Source: an uncultured Chryseobacterium sp. (GTDB lineage: Bacteria > Bacteroidota > Bacteroidia > Flavobacteriales > Weeksellaceae). From it: a stretch of 64,000 nt of DNA. Location of the stretch: the NCBI GenBank assembly GCA_913778085.1, contig CAJYXJ010000013.1:1-64000 (forward strand), written 5' to 3'. Below the pieces are notes generated by a model. The model was not told the DNA's origin. It saw only the letters and a list, made by a program, of their open reading frames with translations, and ran no database searches. Both the position numbers and the translations under genes were made by a program. How positions within the stretch are numbered: the first letter of the stretch is position 1; the number at the start of each line of letters is the position of its first letter. Shown one piece after another: positions 1 to 8,676 of the stretch.

Positions 1-192
1 GTCCTTTCCTACCGATGATGCCGTAATGAAATCAGTGTATCTCGCATTAAAAGAAGCTACTAAAAAATGGTCGATGCCTATTCAGAATTGGGGTATTGTT
101 CTTAACCAGTTTATGCTTATTTTTGAAGAAAGGCTCAGATTATAAAATCCAAGCCCTAACTTTTTAACTTACACACTTTGTGGGATAGTGTC
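1..192 (+). mobile_element. Right end of an IS256-type insertion sequence (truncated by window edge)
   Basis: The first 145 bases encode a transposase C-terminus. They are followed by an AT-rich spacer and a terminal-repeat-like sequence around 166-192 (ACACACTTTGTGGGATAGTG), which is typical of IS256-family ends in Bacteroidetes. The left part of the element is outside the window, so neither the opposite inverted repeat nor the target duplication can be checked. The insertion lies downstream of the 283-1449 lipoprotein gene and does not break it. Confidence 0.7.
2..145 (+). CDS. IS256 family transposase, C-terminal fragment
   Basis: Frame 2 reads from the window edge to a TAA at 143-145 and gives a 47-residue tail beginning [20 protein letters not shown] and containing [17 protein letters not shown]. 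This is the conserved C-terminal end of Mutator/IS256 transposases (the N-W-x-x-x-L-N-Q-F block). These enzymes are DDE transposases. The catalytic residues lie upstream of the window, so activity cannot be judged. The frame is intact within what is visible. Confidence 0.75.
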   Translation, partial: SFPTDDAVMKSVYLALKEATKKWSMPIQNWGIVLNQFMLIFEERLRL

Positions 193-282
193 AGTTTTTT
201 GGGAAGATTACAATCCCTTTTTAAGGGTTTTTAAATTTCTGTCGATAGCTTTAAAGGCTGCTAACTTTTCATAATTTTTTAT

Positions 283-1449
283 TTACAGCAACCCAGACCA
301 CCCAATCGCCCACGCCGGATTTCCCATCTTATTTCCGGCACCGGTAGCATCAGATTTTTCAGTGTAAGTGTTGCTGAGCAGGGTGACAGTGGCTCCTGAG
401 GTTGAGGTAGCTGTAACTTTACTTGTTACATTCGTATCGAAAAACACGTTGGTGATTTTACTCTGTCCGTTTAGATAAGCTACCGTGGCATCTCCGGTGA
501 TGTTGAACCCTTTGGCCCAGTTGGAAACCACCACGTTGTCGAAGCTTGCATATGTGCCTGAAGATAAACTGATGGCGTTGGATTCTCCCGAGGTTCCGCC
601 AAGCAAGGTAATGTTTTTAAGGGTAGGGCTGGAAACCGGAGTTGCGGCGGAATTGGAAGCATTGTTCATTCCTTTGATCCCGGTATTTCCTGTACCGTTG
701 GTCTTTCTTTGGGTAAAGACGGAATTGGCAGTCCCGATCCATCCGTCGGTCCAGACAAAAGCATCGTCGTCATTGCCTACGGATACGATATTGGTAACAT
801 TTACCGAGCCTCCGTAGAGCTGGATTCCGTCTTCCGCACCATTGATCAGAGCGATGTTTTCCACTTTGGTGCCGCTTCCTGTACCAAACAGGGAAAGCCC
901 GTTGAATTTCACGGTAGTGGAGAAATTGATTCCTGCATTTTCAATCCGTACATAGGTTAATGATCCCGAGTTATCTGTTGCTAAAGTGCCTCCGTAGGTT
1001 GCAGCTCCAACTTCAGAAGTTCCAGTCGTTCCCGTGTTGATAGGTGCTTTTCCACAGATGATTATGCCGCCCCATGTTCCTGTGGTGGTGGCTGATGAGG
1101 TAAAGGAAACCGGGGAAGCGGGGGTCCCGTTGGCATAGATCTGCCCGCCCTGTTCTACAAGAACATAGGATGAAGCTCCGGCCGTAGCTACAATTCTGGT
1201 CCCGGCCGGAATAACCAGTTTTCCGCCGTCTTTTACTTTTACCGTACCGTTCAGGACGTATACTTTGGTAGGGTCAAGGGTGACCACCTGCCCGCTGGTA
1301 ACATCACCTTTAAAATTGTTGGGATCCTGCGCAATGCCTACAACGGCAGTGGTTGCAATCTCGTCATCCTCTTTGCTGCATGAATTTATGACAAATGCAG
1401 AACCGAAGATCAGGACTGCTGCGAATATAGATAAACAATTTTTCTTCAT
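283..1449 (-). CDS. Beta-helix lipoprotein, paralogue of 1638-3062
   Basis: A 388-residue protein with a lipoprotein signal (hydrophobic segment ending in VINSCSKEDDE, lipobox Cys at about residue 24). The mature part is rich in Gly, Thr, Asn and Ser with repeating short strands such as DGGKLVIPAGTRI and TWGGIIICGKAPINTG, the pattern expected of a right-handed parallel beta-helix. It aligns by eye along its length with the 474-residue protein at 1638-3062 (shared 'PGT.I', 'FTS', 'WGG', 'G.API', 'DNSG.L.YVR.E.AG' and 'GG..N' blocks) and ends in a similar Trp-rich tail (AWAIGW). It is probably surface or periplasmic and anchored by lipid. It is the last gene of the receptor/lipoprotein group transcribed leftward, separated from its paralogue by 188 bp and a strong hairpin. 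The ligand is unknown. A role alongside the TonB-dependent receptor at 3107-5902 is inferred from position only. Confidence 0.75.
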   Translation of the reverse strand: MKKNCLSIFAAVLIFGSAFVINSCSKEDDEIATTAVVGIAQDPNNFKGDVTSGQVVTLDPTKVYVLNGTVKVKDGGKLVIPAGTRIVATAGASSYVLVEQGGQIYANGTPASPVSFTSSATTTGTWGGIIICGKAPINTGTTGTSEVGAATYGGTLATDNSGSLTYVRIENAGINFSTTVKFNGLSLFGTGSGTKVENIALINGAEDGIQLYGGSVNVTNIVSVGNDDDAFVWTDGWIGTANSVFTQRKTNGTGNTGIKGMNNASNSAATPVSSPTLKNITLLGGTSGESNAISLSSGTYASFDNVVVSNWAKGFNITGDATVAYLNGQSKITNVFFDTNVTSKVTATSTSGATVTLLSNTYTEKSDATGAGNKMGNPAWAIGWSGLL

Positions 1450-1572
1450 AGTATTTCAGATTACTTCTTTATTTCAGATATTTAAGACAAAGTCTTTTTT
1501 AAAAGACCAAATTACCATTTTTCCGGGTATTTTCCCAATACTATTCTGTAAAAGACGGGCAATTGTACAAAC

Positions 1573-1606
1573 AAAACGGCCTTGGAAAATTTTCCAAGGC
1601 CGTTTT
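1573..1606. terminator. Perfect 34-nt palindrome between paralogous lipoprotein genes
   Basis: AAAACGGCCTTGGAAAA is followed immediately by its exact reverse complement, giving a 17-bp stem with A/T tracts on both sides. It works as a bidirectional rho-independent terminator by sequence. It lies 32 bp downstream of the 1638-3062 stop on the minus strand and 123 bp before the start of the next lipoprotein gene. It probably ends or attenuates read-through from the receptor operon into the second lipoprotein. Confidence 0.75.
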
Positions 1607-1637
1607 AAATTTAATATGAAGAAACTAATTACTAATC

Positions 1638-3062
1638 TTATAAGTTATAGTTTGTCCAACCTGCATACCAGGTATCGGTAGCATCTTTTACAGCTCCTCT
1701 GTAGGTTACCGGTGTAAACCAGCTTGTTAATTTAGCATTGGTAAAGACTCCGCCTGTCAGTAAAGCAGAACCTGAAGCAGGAGAGAAGTTTGGTGTGGTT
1801 CCTGCCGGAGCCCATGCGTTTGTTAATTTTACGTCAGCAGTATAGGTCAGGGTAGAATTTCCGTTTGCTGTATACCAGTTCGTAAGATCGGTCAGGGTAT
1901 AACCTGTAGCTGAAGAAGTAGACGCTCCGTATTTTAAAGGAGTGGTGTTACCTGCCAAAATATTGTTCTGGAATACAAGGCTGGAATTTCCAATGTTGTT
2001 GTCTGTAGGCGTTCCCTTTGTAGCATCAATAAATAACCCTACCGGATAACCTGTGAAAACGGAATTGAATATGGATATAGAAGAGTTTCTTCTGATCTGC
2101 AATGCATTCTGGAATAATGAATTGATCGTGCCTGAGTTTGTACCTGAGCTTGAAGAGTTGATCGGGCCGATAATCGTCATGTTCGAGAACGTAGCTGAAG
2201 TCTGAGGCGTTAAGGAAGATCCGTTGGCATCATTATCAGATTCAAAAGCATTCGATCCCGAAACGTCGGCTACCTGGGAATCTCTTACCGCAATACCGAA
2301 CTGAATTTTTCCTGCAAATCCGTTATCGGTATCGAAATCGTCATCAAGACCTTTATAAGCAATAAGGTGAGAACAGTTTACCGTTCCTCCGAACCACTCG
2401 AAACTGTCGTCGTTGGCGTAAGAAACCTGTACATAATCTACTGTAGTTCCGTTACCCACACCACCAAAAGTGATTCCGTTGATCTCTTTATCCGGTAAAA
2501 ATGCATATCCTGCATATTCTACTCTTACATATTTCAATACACCGCTGTTGTCCGCTGCATTGGAACCTCCGTAAAGACCTAATCCTTCGGTGTTATTGAT
2601 TCCGCCTTCTATTTCACCTACACCAGCCTGTCCGTTGAAAGAAGCATTCGTAGGAGCAGCTCCAAGGATTACCAATCCTGCCCAGTCGCCTCTTTTTGGG
2701 CTCGGCTTTTCTGAAGTGAAGATAATCGGGTTGCTGGCGGAACCTTCAGCCATAATTTTACTTCCTCTTGTAATGATCAGGGCTCCGTTTTTGTCGGCTT
2801 CCCCAACGATTTTGGTTCCCGGCTCAATAGTTAAGGTCGCACCGTTCGTTACATATACTAATCCTCTTAACTTATAAGTATTGTTGGCTTTAAGCGTAAG
2901 ATTTGAAGTAATCTTTCCGGAAAGGATCAGGTTCTCAGTCGTTCCGGTACCGGAGTTTCCGTTCTGTACGATAGTTTCTCCGTCTTCCTCGATATTTCTG
3001 CAAGCCGTTAGAGTAGTGGCCAGAGTACCAAGCATTAAAGCGTGTAAAACAAATTTTTTCAT
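1638..3062 (-). CDS. Beta-helix lipoprotein paired with TonB-dependent receptor
   Basis: A 474-residue protein starting MKKFVLHALMLGTLATTLTACRNIEED: a lipoprotein signal with the lipobox Cys at residue 21. The body is repetitive Gly/Asn/Ser-rich beta-helix sequence (for example NGATLTIEPGTKIVGEADKN and FGGVGNGTTVDYVQVSYAND), and the C-terminus is Trp-rich (TWYAGWTNYNL). No type IX secretion sorting domain is visible. It follows the TonB-dependent receptor at 3107-5902 by 44 bp on the same strand, so the two are probably co-transcribed. A lipoprotein partner encoded next to a receptor often helps ligand capture at the outer membrane in Bacteroidota. That role is inferred here, since this is not a SusD-type protein. 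It is a paralogue of the 388-residue protein downstream. Confidence 0.78.
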   Translation of the reverse strand: MKKFVLHALMLGTLATTLTACRNIEEDGETIVQNGNSGTGTTENLILSGKITSNLTLKANNTYKLRGLVYVTNGATLTIEPGTKIVGEADKNGALIITRGSKIMAEGSASNPIIFTSEKPSPKRGDWAGLVILGAAPTNASFNGQAGVGEIEGGINNTEGLGLYGGSNAADNSGVLKYVRVEYAGYAFLPDKEINGITFGGVGNGTTVDYVQVSYANDDSFEWFGGTVNCSHLIAYKGLDDDFDTDNGFAGKIQFGIAVRDSQVADVSGSNAFESDNDANGSSLTPQTSATFSNMTIIGPINSSSSGTNSGTINSLFQNALQIRRNSSISIFNSVFTGYPVGLFIDATKGTPTDNNIGNSSLVFQNNILAGNTTPLKYGASTSSATGYTLTDLTNWYTANGNSTLTYTADVKLTNAWAPAGTTPNFSPASGSALLTGGVFTNAKLTSWFTPVTYRGAVKDATDTWYAGWTNYNL

Positions 3063-3106
3063 GATATAAAGACTTATTTTTTATTTAGATAATTGATTGA
3101 TTTTAA

Positions 3107-5902
3107 TTAAAAGCTGTATCCGAAAGTAAGGCTAATGTTAGTTCCCGTTACCCGGTCGATAGCCAGTGCATCGGCACTGTCGTATTTTTTGTTATTGTTC
3201 AGGTCGTGGTAAAATTTCGCATGCCGGTTCAGGATATCGGAAATGTTCAGTTTAATCTCTCCTTTATTCTGTAAAACTTTTTTAGCCACCTGGAAATCAA
3301 GAAGCGGTCTCGGATTTTCCCAGATCGGCGGAACCTGGTCGTTTCCTACATAAAGGATTCTTCTTCCGATCATGTTGAAAAGTACGGTAGAAGACCATCC
3401 GGATTTTTCCGTATCATACTGAAGGCTTACATTCACCGTGTAAGGAGACTGTCCCTGCATCGGCCGGTCTACATTCGTTTCTGCATCGGTTACCCTGTTT
3501 TTGATCAGTGCGAAGTTACCGCCCAGCGTGAAGTTTTTAAGCGCGCTGAAGAAATCAAGTTTCTTTCTGAACTCCAATTCTGCTCCGTAGGCATCCGCTT
3601 TATCTACGTTCAGGTAGTTGAAGGTATTACTGGTTCCTACACCCGACTGGTTGAAGTATAATTCGATAGGATTTTTAAAGTTTTTATAGAAACCTGCAAA
3701 GGAAAGGATTTCTCCATTTCTGGGATACCATTCCCAACGTACATCGGCATTGGTGATTTTGGTTCTCTGGATATATTTATTACCGATTACCGTAGCACCT
3801 AAATCAAAATCATAATATGCCAGTGGCGAAACCTCTCTGAATTCCGGTCTTACAACGGTTTGTGAACCGGCAACCCGTAAATTCATATTGTTTGTGAGCT
3901 TGAACGTCATGTTCAAAGCAGGCAGGAAATCCGTCACTTTGGTATTTACAAAACGATCATCGCTTCTTTTGGTGCTTCCTACCAGCTGGTCGAAGTTTTC
4001 AACTCTCAGTCCCCAGACTGCCCTGAACCATGAGGTAATATTGCTGTCGAACTGCAGATATCCGGCATTTAAGATTGTGTTGGCGATATATCTGTACTGG
4101 TTTCCGGCAATTTCGTCGAAAGTAAATTTATTACCGCCTGTTCCGAAATTATCAGGACTGAAAATCGTTTCAAACGGCTGCGAAAGCAATCCCTGATTAT
4201 AAGATGCCAGCCTTACGGAGAAAGGTCTGGAATTATAAATCCTGTCTTTTACCTGGAATAAGTATCCTCCTTTGATCGTCTGCTTCTGTCCGAACATTTC
4301 AAAAGTCTTGGATACATCTCCACCCGCATTGTACAGATAGTCGCTGAGCGTGGAGTAGAACACACTTCCCGATTTCTGGGAAAGTCCGTTGGAGATCAGG
4401 GCCAGGTAAGGGCTTCCGTTCATATCAGGATACTGGTTGTACTGCAGACGCTGCAGTAAAGGAATATACTGATCAAGAATACCGAAACTTCCGTACCAGT
4501 TAAAAGTAAGACCTCCCAGTGCATCGATTTTGTGAGTTCCGTTCAGGGTTGAATTATAGAAAGTCGTCTCTTTGAAACCGATTTCTCTCGCGATGATATT
4601 TGTACCGTTGATCGGGTCAAACTCAAAATCCTTACCGGTCCTGAAAGACATGTGGTTCACCGTATTGTTGGTGATGATGTTTTTCAGGGAAATTTTATTA
4701 TTGGTATTCAGCTTTAAAGTCAGGTTAAGCAATCCGCCTAAAATAACATCATTCTGGTATTTTTCAGTATAGTAATCGAAGTTTGTGTCAGCCAGTGGTC
4801 CGTTGATGGTAAAGAAGCTGTTCCGGGTCTCGATTCTTCTTTTATTATTGCTGTAGTTTAAAACGGCAATTACCCCCAAATCTTTTCCGAAAAGCTTGGT
4901 ATTGAAACCGCCGTCAAGCTGTAAGCTTACATTCTGAGGAAAACCGTTGGAATCATAGCCTAAATTTTTAACATATTTTTTTCCAAATTCCGTTTTATTG
5001 GCTTCACTCAAAAGACTGAATGCGTTTTTAGCCGGCATTCCTTCAGGAAGCTTTCGGGAACCGTCGTCAATTCCGAGAAAATCCCATTTGCCGCCTTTCT
5101 GCATTTTAAACTCCTGGCCCATCGTGATGGAGTTTCCTCCTACACCCAGCTGCATGTTGAAAAAGTTCTTATTTGGAATATCTTTGGTATTTACCTGGAT
5201 CAGTCCGCCGCCCCATTCTCCACTGTATTCAGGAATGAATGTTTTGTTGATGACAAGAGTTTCGATAACGTTTGCCGGGAAAAGGTCGAAAGAGAACGTT
5301 TTTCTGTCAGGTTCTGTACTGGATAACTGAATCCCGTTAAGCATCGCCTGGTTATATCGGTCTGAAAGACCTCTTACCACAATATATTTTCCGTCGAACA
5401 AACTTACCCCGGAAACTCTTTTCAGAACTTCCCCCGTATTTCTGTCCGGACTTCTTTTGATAGCTTCAACACCAATTACCTGTGAAACAACACCTGAGTT
5501 TCTTTGCAAGCCGATAGTAGATGCAATCGTTTCTTTTCTGGCGTTTGATCTAATCACCACTCCCTCGATTTGCTTCTCTTTGGTAGAAGCAGGTTTATCA
5601 AGGACAATATCAAGGTGGGTGTTAGCGTCACCTTTTACCACGACCTCACTTATTTCTTTTCTGTTATAGCCGTTAGAAGTTACGGTGATTACGTAATTGG
5701 TTCCCGGCGGAAGGCTGAGAGAATAGTTTCCGGAAATATCAGTCGTTACCTCCTGATCATTTACCTTCACTTTTACTCCCTCAATGGGAGTGTTGTCTTT
5801 CTCGTCCAATACCCTACCTTCTAGAACCTGGCTTTGGGCGAATGCGAAGCCAGCGGAAAACAAGGCAAGCAGCATAATGCTCTTGTGGATTTGTCTTTTC
5901 AT
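3107..5902 (-). CDS. TonB-dependent receptor with carboxypeptidase-regulatory-like N-domain
   Basis: An outer-membrane receptor of about 931 residues. The chosen start is the ATG at 5902 (MKRQIHKSIMLLALFSAGFAFAQ), which gives a compact signal peptide; a longer frame to 5935 adds 11 non-signal residues. Order of domains: signal peptide; CarboxypepD_reg-like beta-sandwich (VLEGRVLDEKDNTPIEGVKV and GNYSLSLPPGTNY); plug domain (GEVLKRVSGVSLFDGKYIVVRG and FDLFPANVIETLVINKT); then a long beta-barrel ending in ISLTFGYSF with a terminal Phe. TonB/ExbBD supplies the energy for uptake of a large or scarce ligand. The two lipoprotein genes downstream and the divergent PhoB/PhoR-like pair suggest a regulated uptake system, perhaps for a phosphorus-containing ligand. 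That substrate is only an inference. The 5-prime region between 5903 and 6093 is shared with the response regulator promoter. Confidence 0.88.
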   Translation of the reverse strand: MKRQIHKSIMLLALFSAGFAFAQSQVLEGRVLDEKDNTPIEGVKVKVNDQEVTTDISGNYSLSLPPGTNYVITVTSNGYNRKEISEVVVKGDANTHLDIVLDKPASTKEKQIEGVVIRSNARKETIASTIGLQRNSGVVSQVIGVEAIKRSPDRNTGEVLKRVSGVSLFDGKYIVVRGLSDRYNQAMLNGIQLSSTEPDRKTFSFDLFPANVIETLVINKTFIPEYSGEWGGGLIQVNTKDIPNKNFFNMQLGVGGNSITMGQEFKMQKGGKWDFLGIDDGSRKLPEGMPAKNAFSLLSEANKTEFGKKYVKNLGYDSNGFPQNVSLQLDGGFNTKLFGKDLGVIAVLNYSNNKRRIETRNSFFTINGPLADTNFDYYTEKYQNDVILGGLLNLTLKLNTNNKISLKNIITNNTVNHMSFRTGKDFEFDPINGTNIIAREIGFKETTFYNSTLNGTHKIDALGGLTFNWYGSFGILDQYIPLLQRLQYNQYPDMNGSPYLALISNGLSQKSGSVFYSTLSDYLYNAGGDVSKTFEMFGQKQTIKGGYLFQVKDRIYNSRPFSVRLASYNQGLLSQPFETIFSPDNFGTGGNKFTFDEIAGNQYRYIANTILNAGYLQFDSNITSWFRAVWGLRVENFDQLVGSTKRSDDRFVNTKVTDFLPALNMTFKLTNNMNLRVAGSQTVVRPEFREVSPLAYYDFDLGATVIGNKYIQRTKITNADVRWEWYPRNGEILSFAGFYKNFKNPIELYFNQSGVGTSNTFNYLNVDKADAYGAELEFRKKLDFFSALKNFTLGGNFALIKNRVTDAETNVDRPMQGQSPYTVNVSLQYDTEKSGWSSTVLFNMIGRRILYVGNDQVPPIWENPRPLLDFQVAKKVLQNKGEIKLNISDILNRHAKFYHDLNNNKKYDSADALAIDRVTGTNISLTFGYSF

Positions 5903-6041
5903 TTTACTATATCTTACTCGATTCTTTCGGTGCAAAGAAATAAAGAATTGGCGGGGTAGTTGGTTTAGGGAAATTTAATTTTTTTTTAACTAAACATTAA
6001 GAAAAGGATATAATTGTTAACTTTATGTGAACGATACCCGT

Positions 6042-6076
6042 TTTGTTAAACCGTGATTAAAATATTATTAACTTTG
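6042..6076 (+). promoter_or_regulatory. Bacteroidetes-type promoter for the response regulator
   Basis: TTTG at 6042-6045 (-33 element) and TAACTTTG at 6069-6076 (-7 element, consensus TAnnTTTG) with a 23-bp spacer. Transcription should start near 6082. This supports the ATG at 6094 rather than the TTG at 6088 as the start of the regulator gene. Confidence 0.7.
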
Positions 6077-6093
6077 ACGCGTAAAAATTGAAA

Positions 6094-6771
6094 ATGAACC
6101 AAAAGAAAATCCTCTTAATAGACGACGAACTGGATATTTTAGAGATTCTGTCTTACAATTTAGAAAAAGAGGGCTACGATATTTATACGGCCACCAATGG
6201 TAATGAAGGTATCGACAAAGCCAGAGAAATTATCCCCGATCTGATCTTACTTGATGTAATGATGCCCGAAAAAGACGGGATCGAAACCTGTCAGGAACTC
6301 CGCAAGATCAAAGAACTTCAGAAAACACTGATCGTTTTTCTTTCCGCAAGAAGCGAGGAATTTTCCCAGTTGGCAGGCTTTCAGGCTGGAGCAAACGATT
6401 ATATTGTAAAGCTGATCAAACCGAAAATTCTGATCTCAAAAGTAAATGCTTTACTGCAACTCACTTCCCAGGTTTCAGATAATGCCAAGCTGATCGAAAT
6501 CGGAGATCTGGTAATCGATAAGGACAACTTCAGGGTTTCTAAAAGCGGGCAGCAGTTCCTGCTTCCGAAAAAAGAATTTGACCTGTTGTATCTGTTGGCA
6601 TCAAATACCGAAAAAGTTTTCAAGAGAGAAGAAATTCTTGAGAAGGTCTGGGGTAATGATGTGATCGTGGGCGAAAGAACCATCGACGTACACATCAGAA
6701 GACTGAGAGAAAAACTTGGAATCAATACGATTCAGACATTAAAAGGAATTGGGTATAAACTTATTGTTTAA
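6094..6771 (+). CDS. OmpR/PhoB-family response regulator with atypical receiver loop
   Basis: 225 residues from the ATG at 6094. The N-terminal receiver (about 1-120) has the acidic pair D10-D11, phosphoacceptor D54 (ILLDVMMPEKDG), Ser84 and Lys106. The C-terminal half is a winged-helix Trans_reg_C domain (KKEFDLLYLLASN, ERTIDVHIRRLREKLG and TLKGIGYKLIV). The histidine kinase follows after 53 bp, so they form a two-component pair like PhoB/PhoR. One odd feature is that the Pro normally following the conserved receiver Lys (K-P, cis-proline) is Leu107 (IVKLIKP). It also has GANDY in place of the usual GADDY. The gene diverges from the TonB receptor operon and may control it. The cognate signal cannot be read from sequence. 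Confidence 0.88.
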   Translation: MNQKKILLIDDELDILEILSYNLEKEGYDIYTATNGNEGIDKAREIIPDLILLDVMMPEKDGIETCQELRKIKELQKTLIVFLSARSEEFSQLAGFQAGANDYIVKLIKPKILISKVNALLQLTSQVSDNAKLIEIGDLVIDKDNFRVSKSGQQFLLPKKEFDLLYLLASNTEKVFKREEILEKVWGNDVIVGERTIDVHIRRLREKLGINTIQTLKGIGYKLIV

Positions 6772-6824
6772 TACTCAATTTCAATTCTTATCTTTATATC
6801 CATAACCCATAAAACTTTGTAAAA

Positions 6825-7856
6825 TTGAAATTTTACAGGCTTACCCTCGTCGCCTCTTGTCTTTTGACATTGGTGATGTTTTTGTTAGTGATCACCTTCG
6901 ATTCGCTGAAGGATATCTATTACAGTACCCCGTTCTTCAAAATCGGGCTTTTCATCTGCCTCATCCTTATCTTTATCATTAATTATATCGTCCTGGAGCT
7001 GCTCTTTAACTATTATGGTAAAAAGCAGGTTCGCGGGCTTTCCCAGCTGTTGCCCCAGGAGATTGTTCATAACGATAATGAGAATATCACCATTAAAGAA
7101 TTAGGGGAAAGATTTTCAGACCTTAACCAGCAGAAAGTAACCGAGCTTGACATGATGAAAGAAATGGAAAGTTACCGGAAAGAATATATCGGCAATGTTT
7201 CCCACGAGCTGAAAACGCCGCTTTTTTCCATTCAGGGTTATGTGGAAACCCTGCGAGACGGAGGCGTGGATAACCTCACGATCCGCGATAAATATCTTGA
7301 AAGAATCGATAAGTCGGTGGAAAGATTAATCGCCATCGTTACCGATCTGGATATGATCAACCGGCTGGAAGCAGGGGAAATCAATCTTACCGTTTCAAAA
7401 TTTGATGTCAATCTCTTGATCAAGGAAATTTTTGATCTACTGGACCTTGAAGCGGAAAAACATAATGCCACCATGCAGATCCAGACCTTACAGCCGCAGA
7501 TTTTTGTAGAGGCAGATAAACAGAAAATCTCCCAGGTGTTCATCAATCTGATATCGAATGCCATTCATTATGCCAACAGGCAGGAAGCAAAAGTGGTCGT
7601 GAAAACAAGCATCCTCAAAAATAAAGTGCTTATTGAGGTGATCGACAACGGAATGGGTATCAAATCCGAAAGCCTTCCGAGGATTTTCGAGAGGTTCTAC
7701 CGCGTGGAAACCAGCAGAAGCAGGAGGGAAGGCGGTTCCGGCTTGGGGCTGGCTATCGTGAAGCATATCCTGGAGGCGCATAACGAAAATATTACCGTTG
7801 AAAGTGTCTACCTGGAAGGAACGAAATTCAGCTTCATGCTCGAAAAAAATAAATAA
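6825..7856 (+). CDS. PhoR-like sensor histidine kinase
   Basis: 343 residues starting at a TTG codon at 6825 (MKFYRLTL). The first downstream Met lies inside the first membrane helix, so the TTG start is favoured. Two N-terminal membrane helices (about 7-24 and 39-60) are joined by a very short loop, leaving no real periplasmic sensor domain. Next come a HisKA domain with the phosphoacceptor H127 (NVSHELKTPL) and a HATPase_c domain with N box (NLISNAIHYA), G1 box (VIDNGMGI), F box (RIFERFYRVE) and G2 box (GSGLGLAIVKHIL). All catalytic boxes are intact. It phosphorylates the preceding regulator. The lack of an extracytoplasmic domain resembles PhoR-type kinases, which sense through a partner or within the membrane. 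That assignment is family-based. Confidence 0.88.
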   Translation: MKFYRLTLVASCLLTLVMFLLVITFDSLKDIYYSTPFFKIGLFICLILIFIINYIVLELLFNYYGKKQVRGLSQLLPQEIVHNDNENITIKELGERFSDLNQQKVTELDMMKEMESYRKEYIGNVSHELKTPLFSIQGYVETLRDGGVDNLTIRDKYLERIDKSVERLIAIVTDLDMINRLEAGEINLTVSKFDVNLLIKEIFDLLDLEAEKHNATMQIQTLQPQIFVEADKQKISQVFINLISNAIHYANRQEAKVVVKTSILKNKVLIEVIDNGMGIKSESLPRIFERFYRVETSRSRREGGSGLGLAIVKHILEAHNENITVESVYLEGTKFSFMLEKNK

Positions 7857-7908
7857 TCCGGGCAAAATGTAAGGAAAAAAAATAATTTAAAAAATCCTCA
7901 AATATTTT

Positions 7909-7937
7909 TTTGTCACATCTCATTTATTTTATATTTG
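7909..7937 (+). promoter_or_regulatory. Promoter of the pRiA4b ORF-3-like gene
   Basis: TTTG at 7909-7912 and TATATTTG at 7930-7937 with a 17-bp spacer match the Bacteroidetes -33/-7 consensus. The start codon is 49 bp downstream of the -7 box. Confidence 0.65.
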
Positions 7938-7985
7938 CAACAGAGATTTATCATAATAACAAAGGCAAAAAAGTAATTTAAACTG

Positions 7986-8579
7986 ATGGTTTACAAAATC
8001 CGCGTAATATTAGATGCGAAAGAAGATATTTTCCGGGATATCGAAGTTAAAGGAAAACAGACGCTGTGGAACTTACATTTAGGAATTAAAAGTGCGTTCA
8101 GCTTACAGGGAGATGAGCTTTCTACTTTTAACCTGCTGGAAGAGGACGGAACGATCGTTAAAAGTGTCCCGCTGGAAGATATGAGCGACGATGGAGACGG
8201 CGAAATTATGTCGGATGTGTACATTGATGAGGCTTTCGAAAAAACGGGAGATAAGGCACAGTTCCAGTACGGACTTTTAGATCTTTGGGAGTTTTTCTGC
8301 GAATTGGTGGAAGTGATTGAAGAAACAAAAGGCGTTAATTACCCGATTACCGTGTACCGTTTCGGAAATGTTCCTTTAAAAGCTCCGAGTAAGAGCAGCA
8401 CCGGAGGTTCCAAAAAGAAATCGGCAATGCCTCTGATGGATGATGATTTCGGTTTTGAAGATGATTTTGCAACAACCGGCAGCTTCGAGGATGAAGACGA
8501 CGATGCATTCGATGACGAAGAAGAAGACTACAACGATGATGTGTTCGACGATGAAGAAGACAACGACGACGAGAGATAA
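7986..8579 (+). CDS. Plasmid pRiA4b ORF-3-like protein with acidic tail
   Basis: 197 residues. The N-terminal ~135 residues (VYKIRVILDAKEDIFRDIEV, LWNLHLGIKSAF) match the pRiA4b ORF-3/IS1096 TnpR-passenger fold, a widespread family of unknown biochemical role. The C-terminal ~45 residues are an extreme acidic run of Asp and Glu (DEDDDAFDDEEEDYND), which suggests interaction with a basic partner. There is no signal peptide or membrane segment, so it is cytoplasmic. It has its own promoter and is followed by a terminator at 8601, so it is probably monocistronic. Despite the family name it need not be mobile; in Flavobacteriia it is chromosomal. Confidence 0.75.
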   Translation: MVYKIRVILDAKEDIFRDIEVKGKQTLWNLHLGIKSAFSLQGDELSTFNLLEEDGTIVKSVPLEDMSDDGDGEIMSDVYIDEAFEKTGDKAQFQYGLLDLWEFFCELVEVIEETKGVNYPITVYRFGNVPLKAPSKSSTGGSKKKSAMPLMDDDFGFEDDFATTGSFEDEDDDAFDDEEEDYNDDVFDDEEDNDDER

Positions 8580-8600
8580 CCGGATATTCTGAAAATATAC

Positions 8601-8628
8601 AGCCCTGAATGAAAATTCGGGGCTTTTT
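8601..8628 (+). terminator. Rho-independent terminator after 7986-8579
   Basis: AGCCCTGAAT ... ATTCGGGGCT forms a 10-bp stem (one mispair) followed by TTTTT. Confidence 0.7.
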
Positions 8629-8676
8629 GATGTTAAAAAATATCAGTTACAGAGTATCAGAGCACGGATGGTTGGA

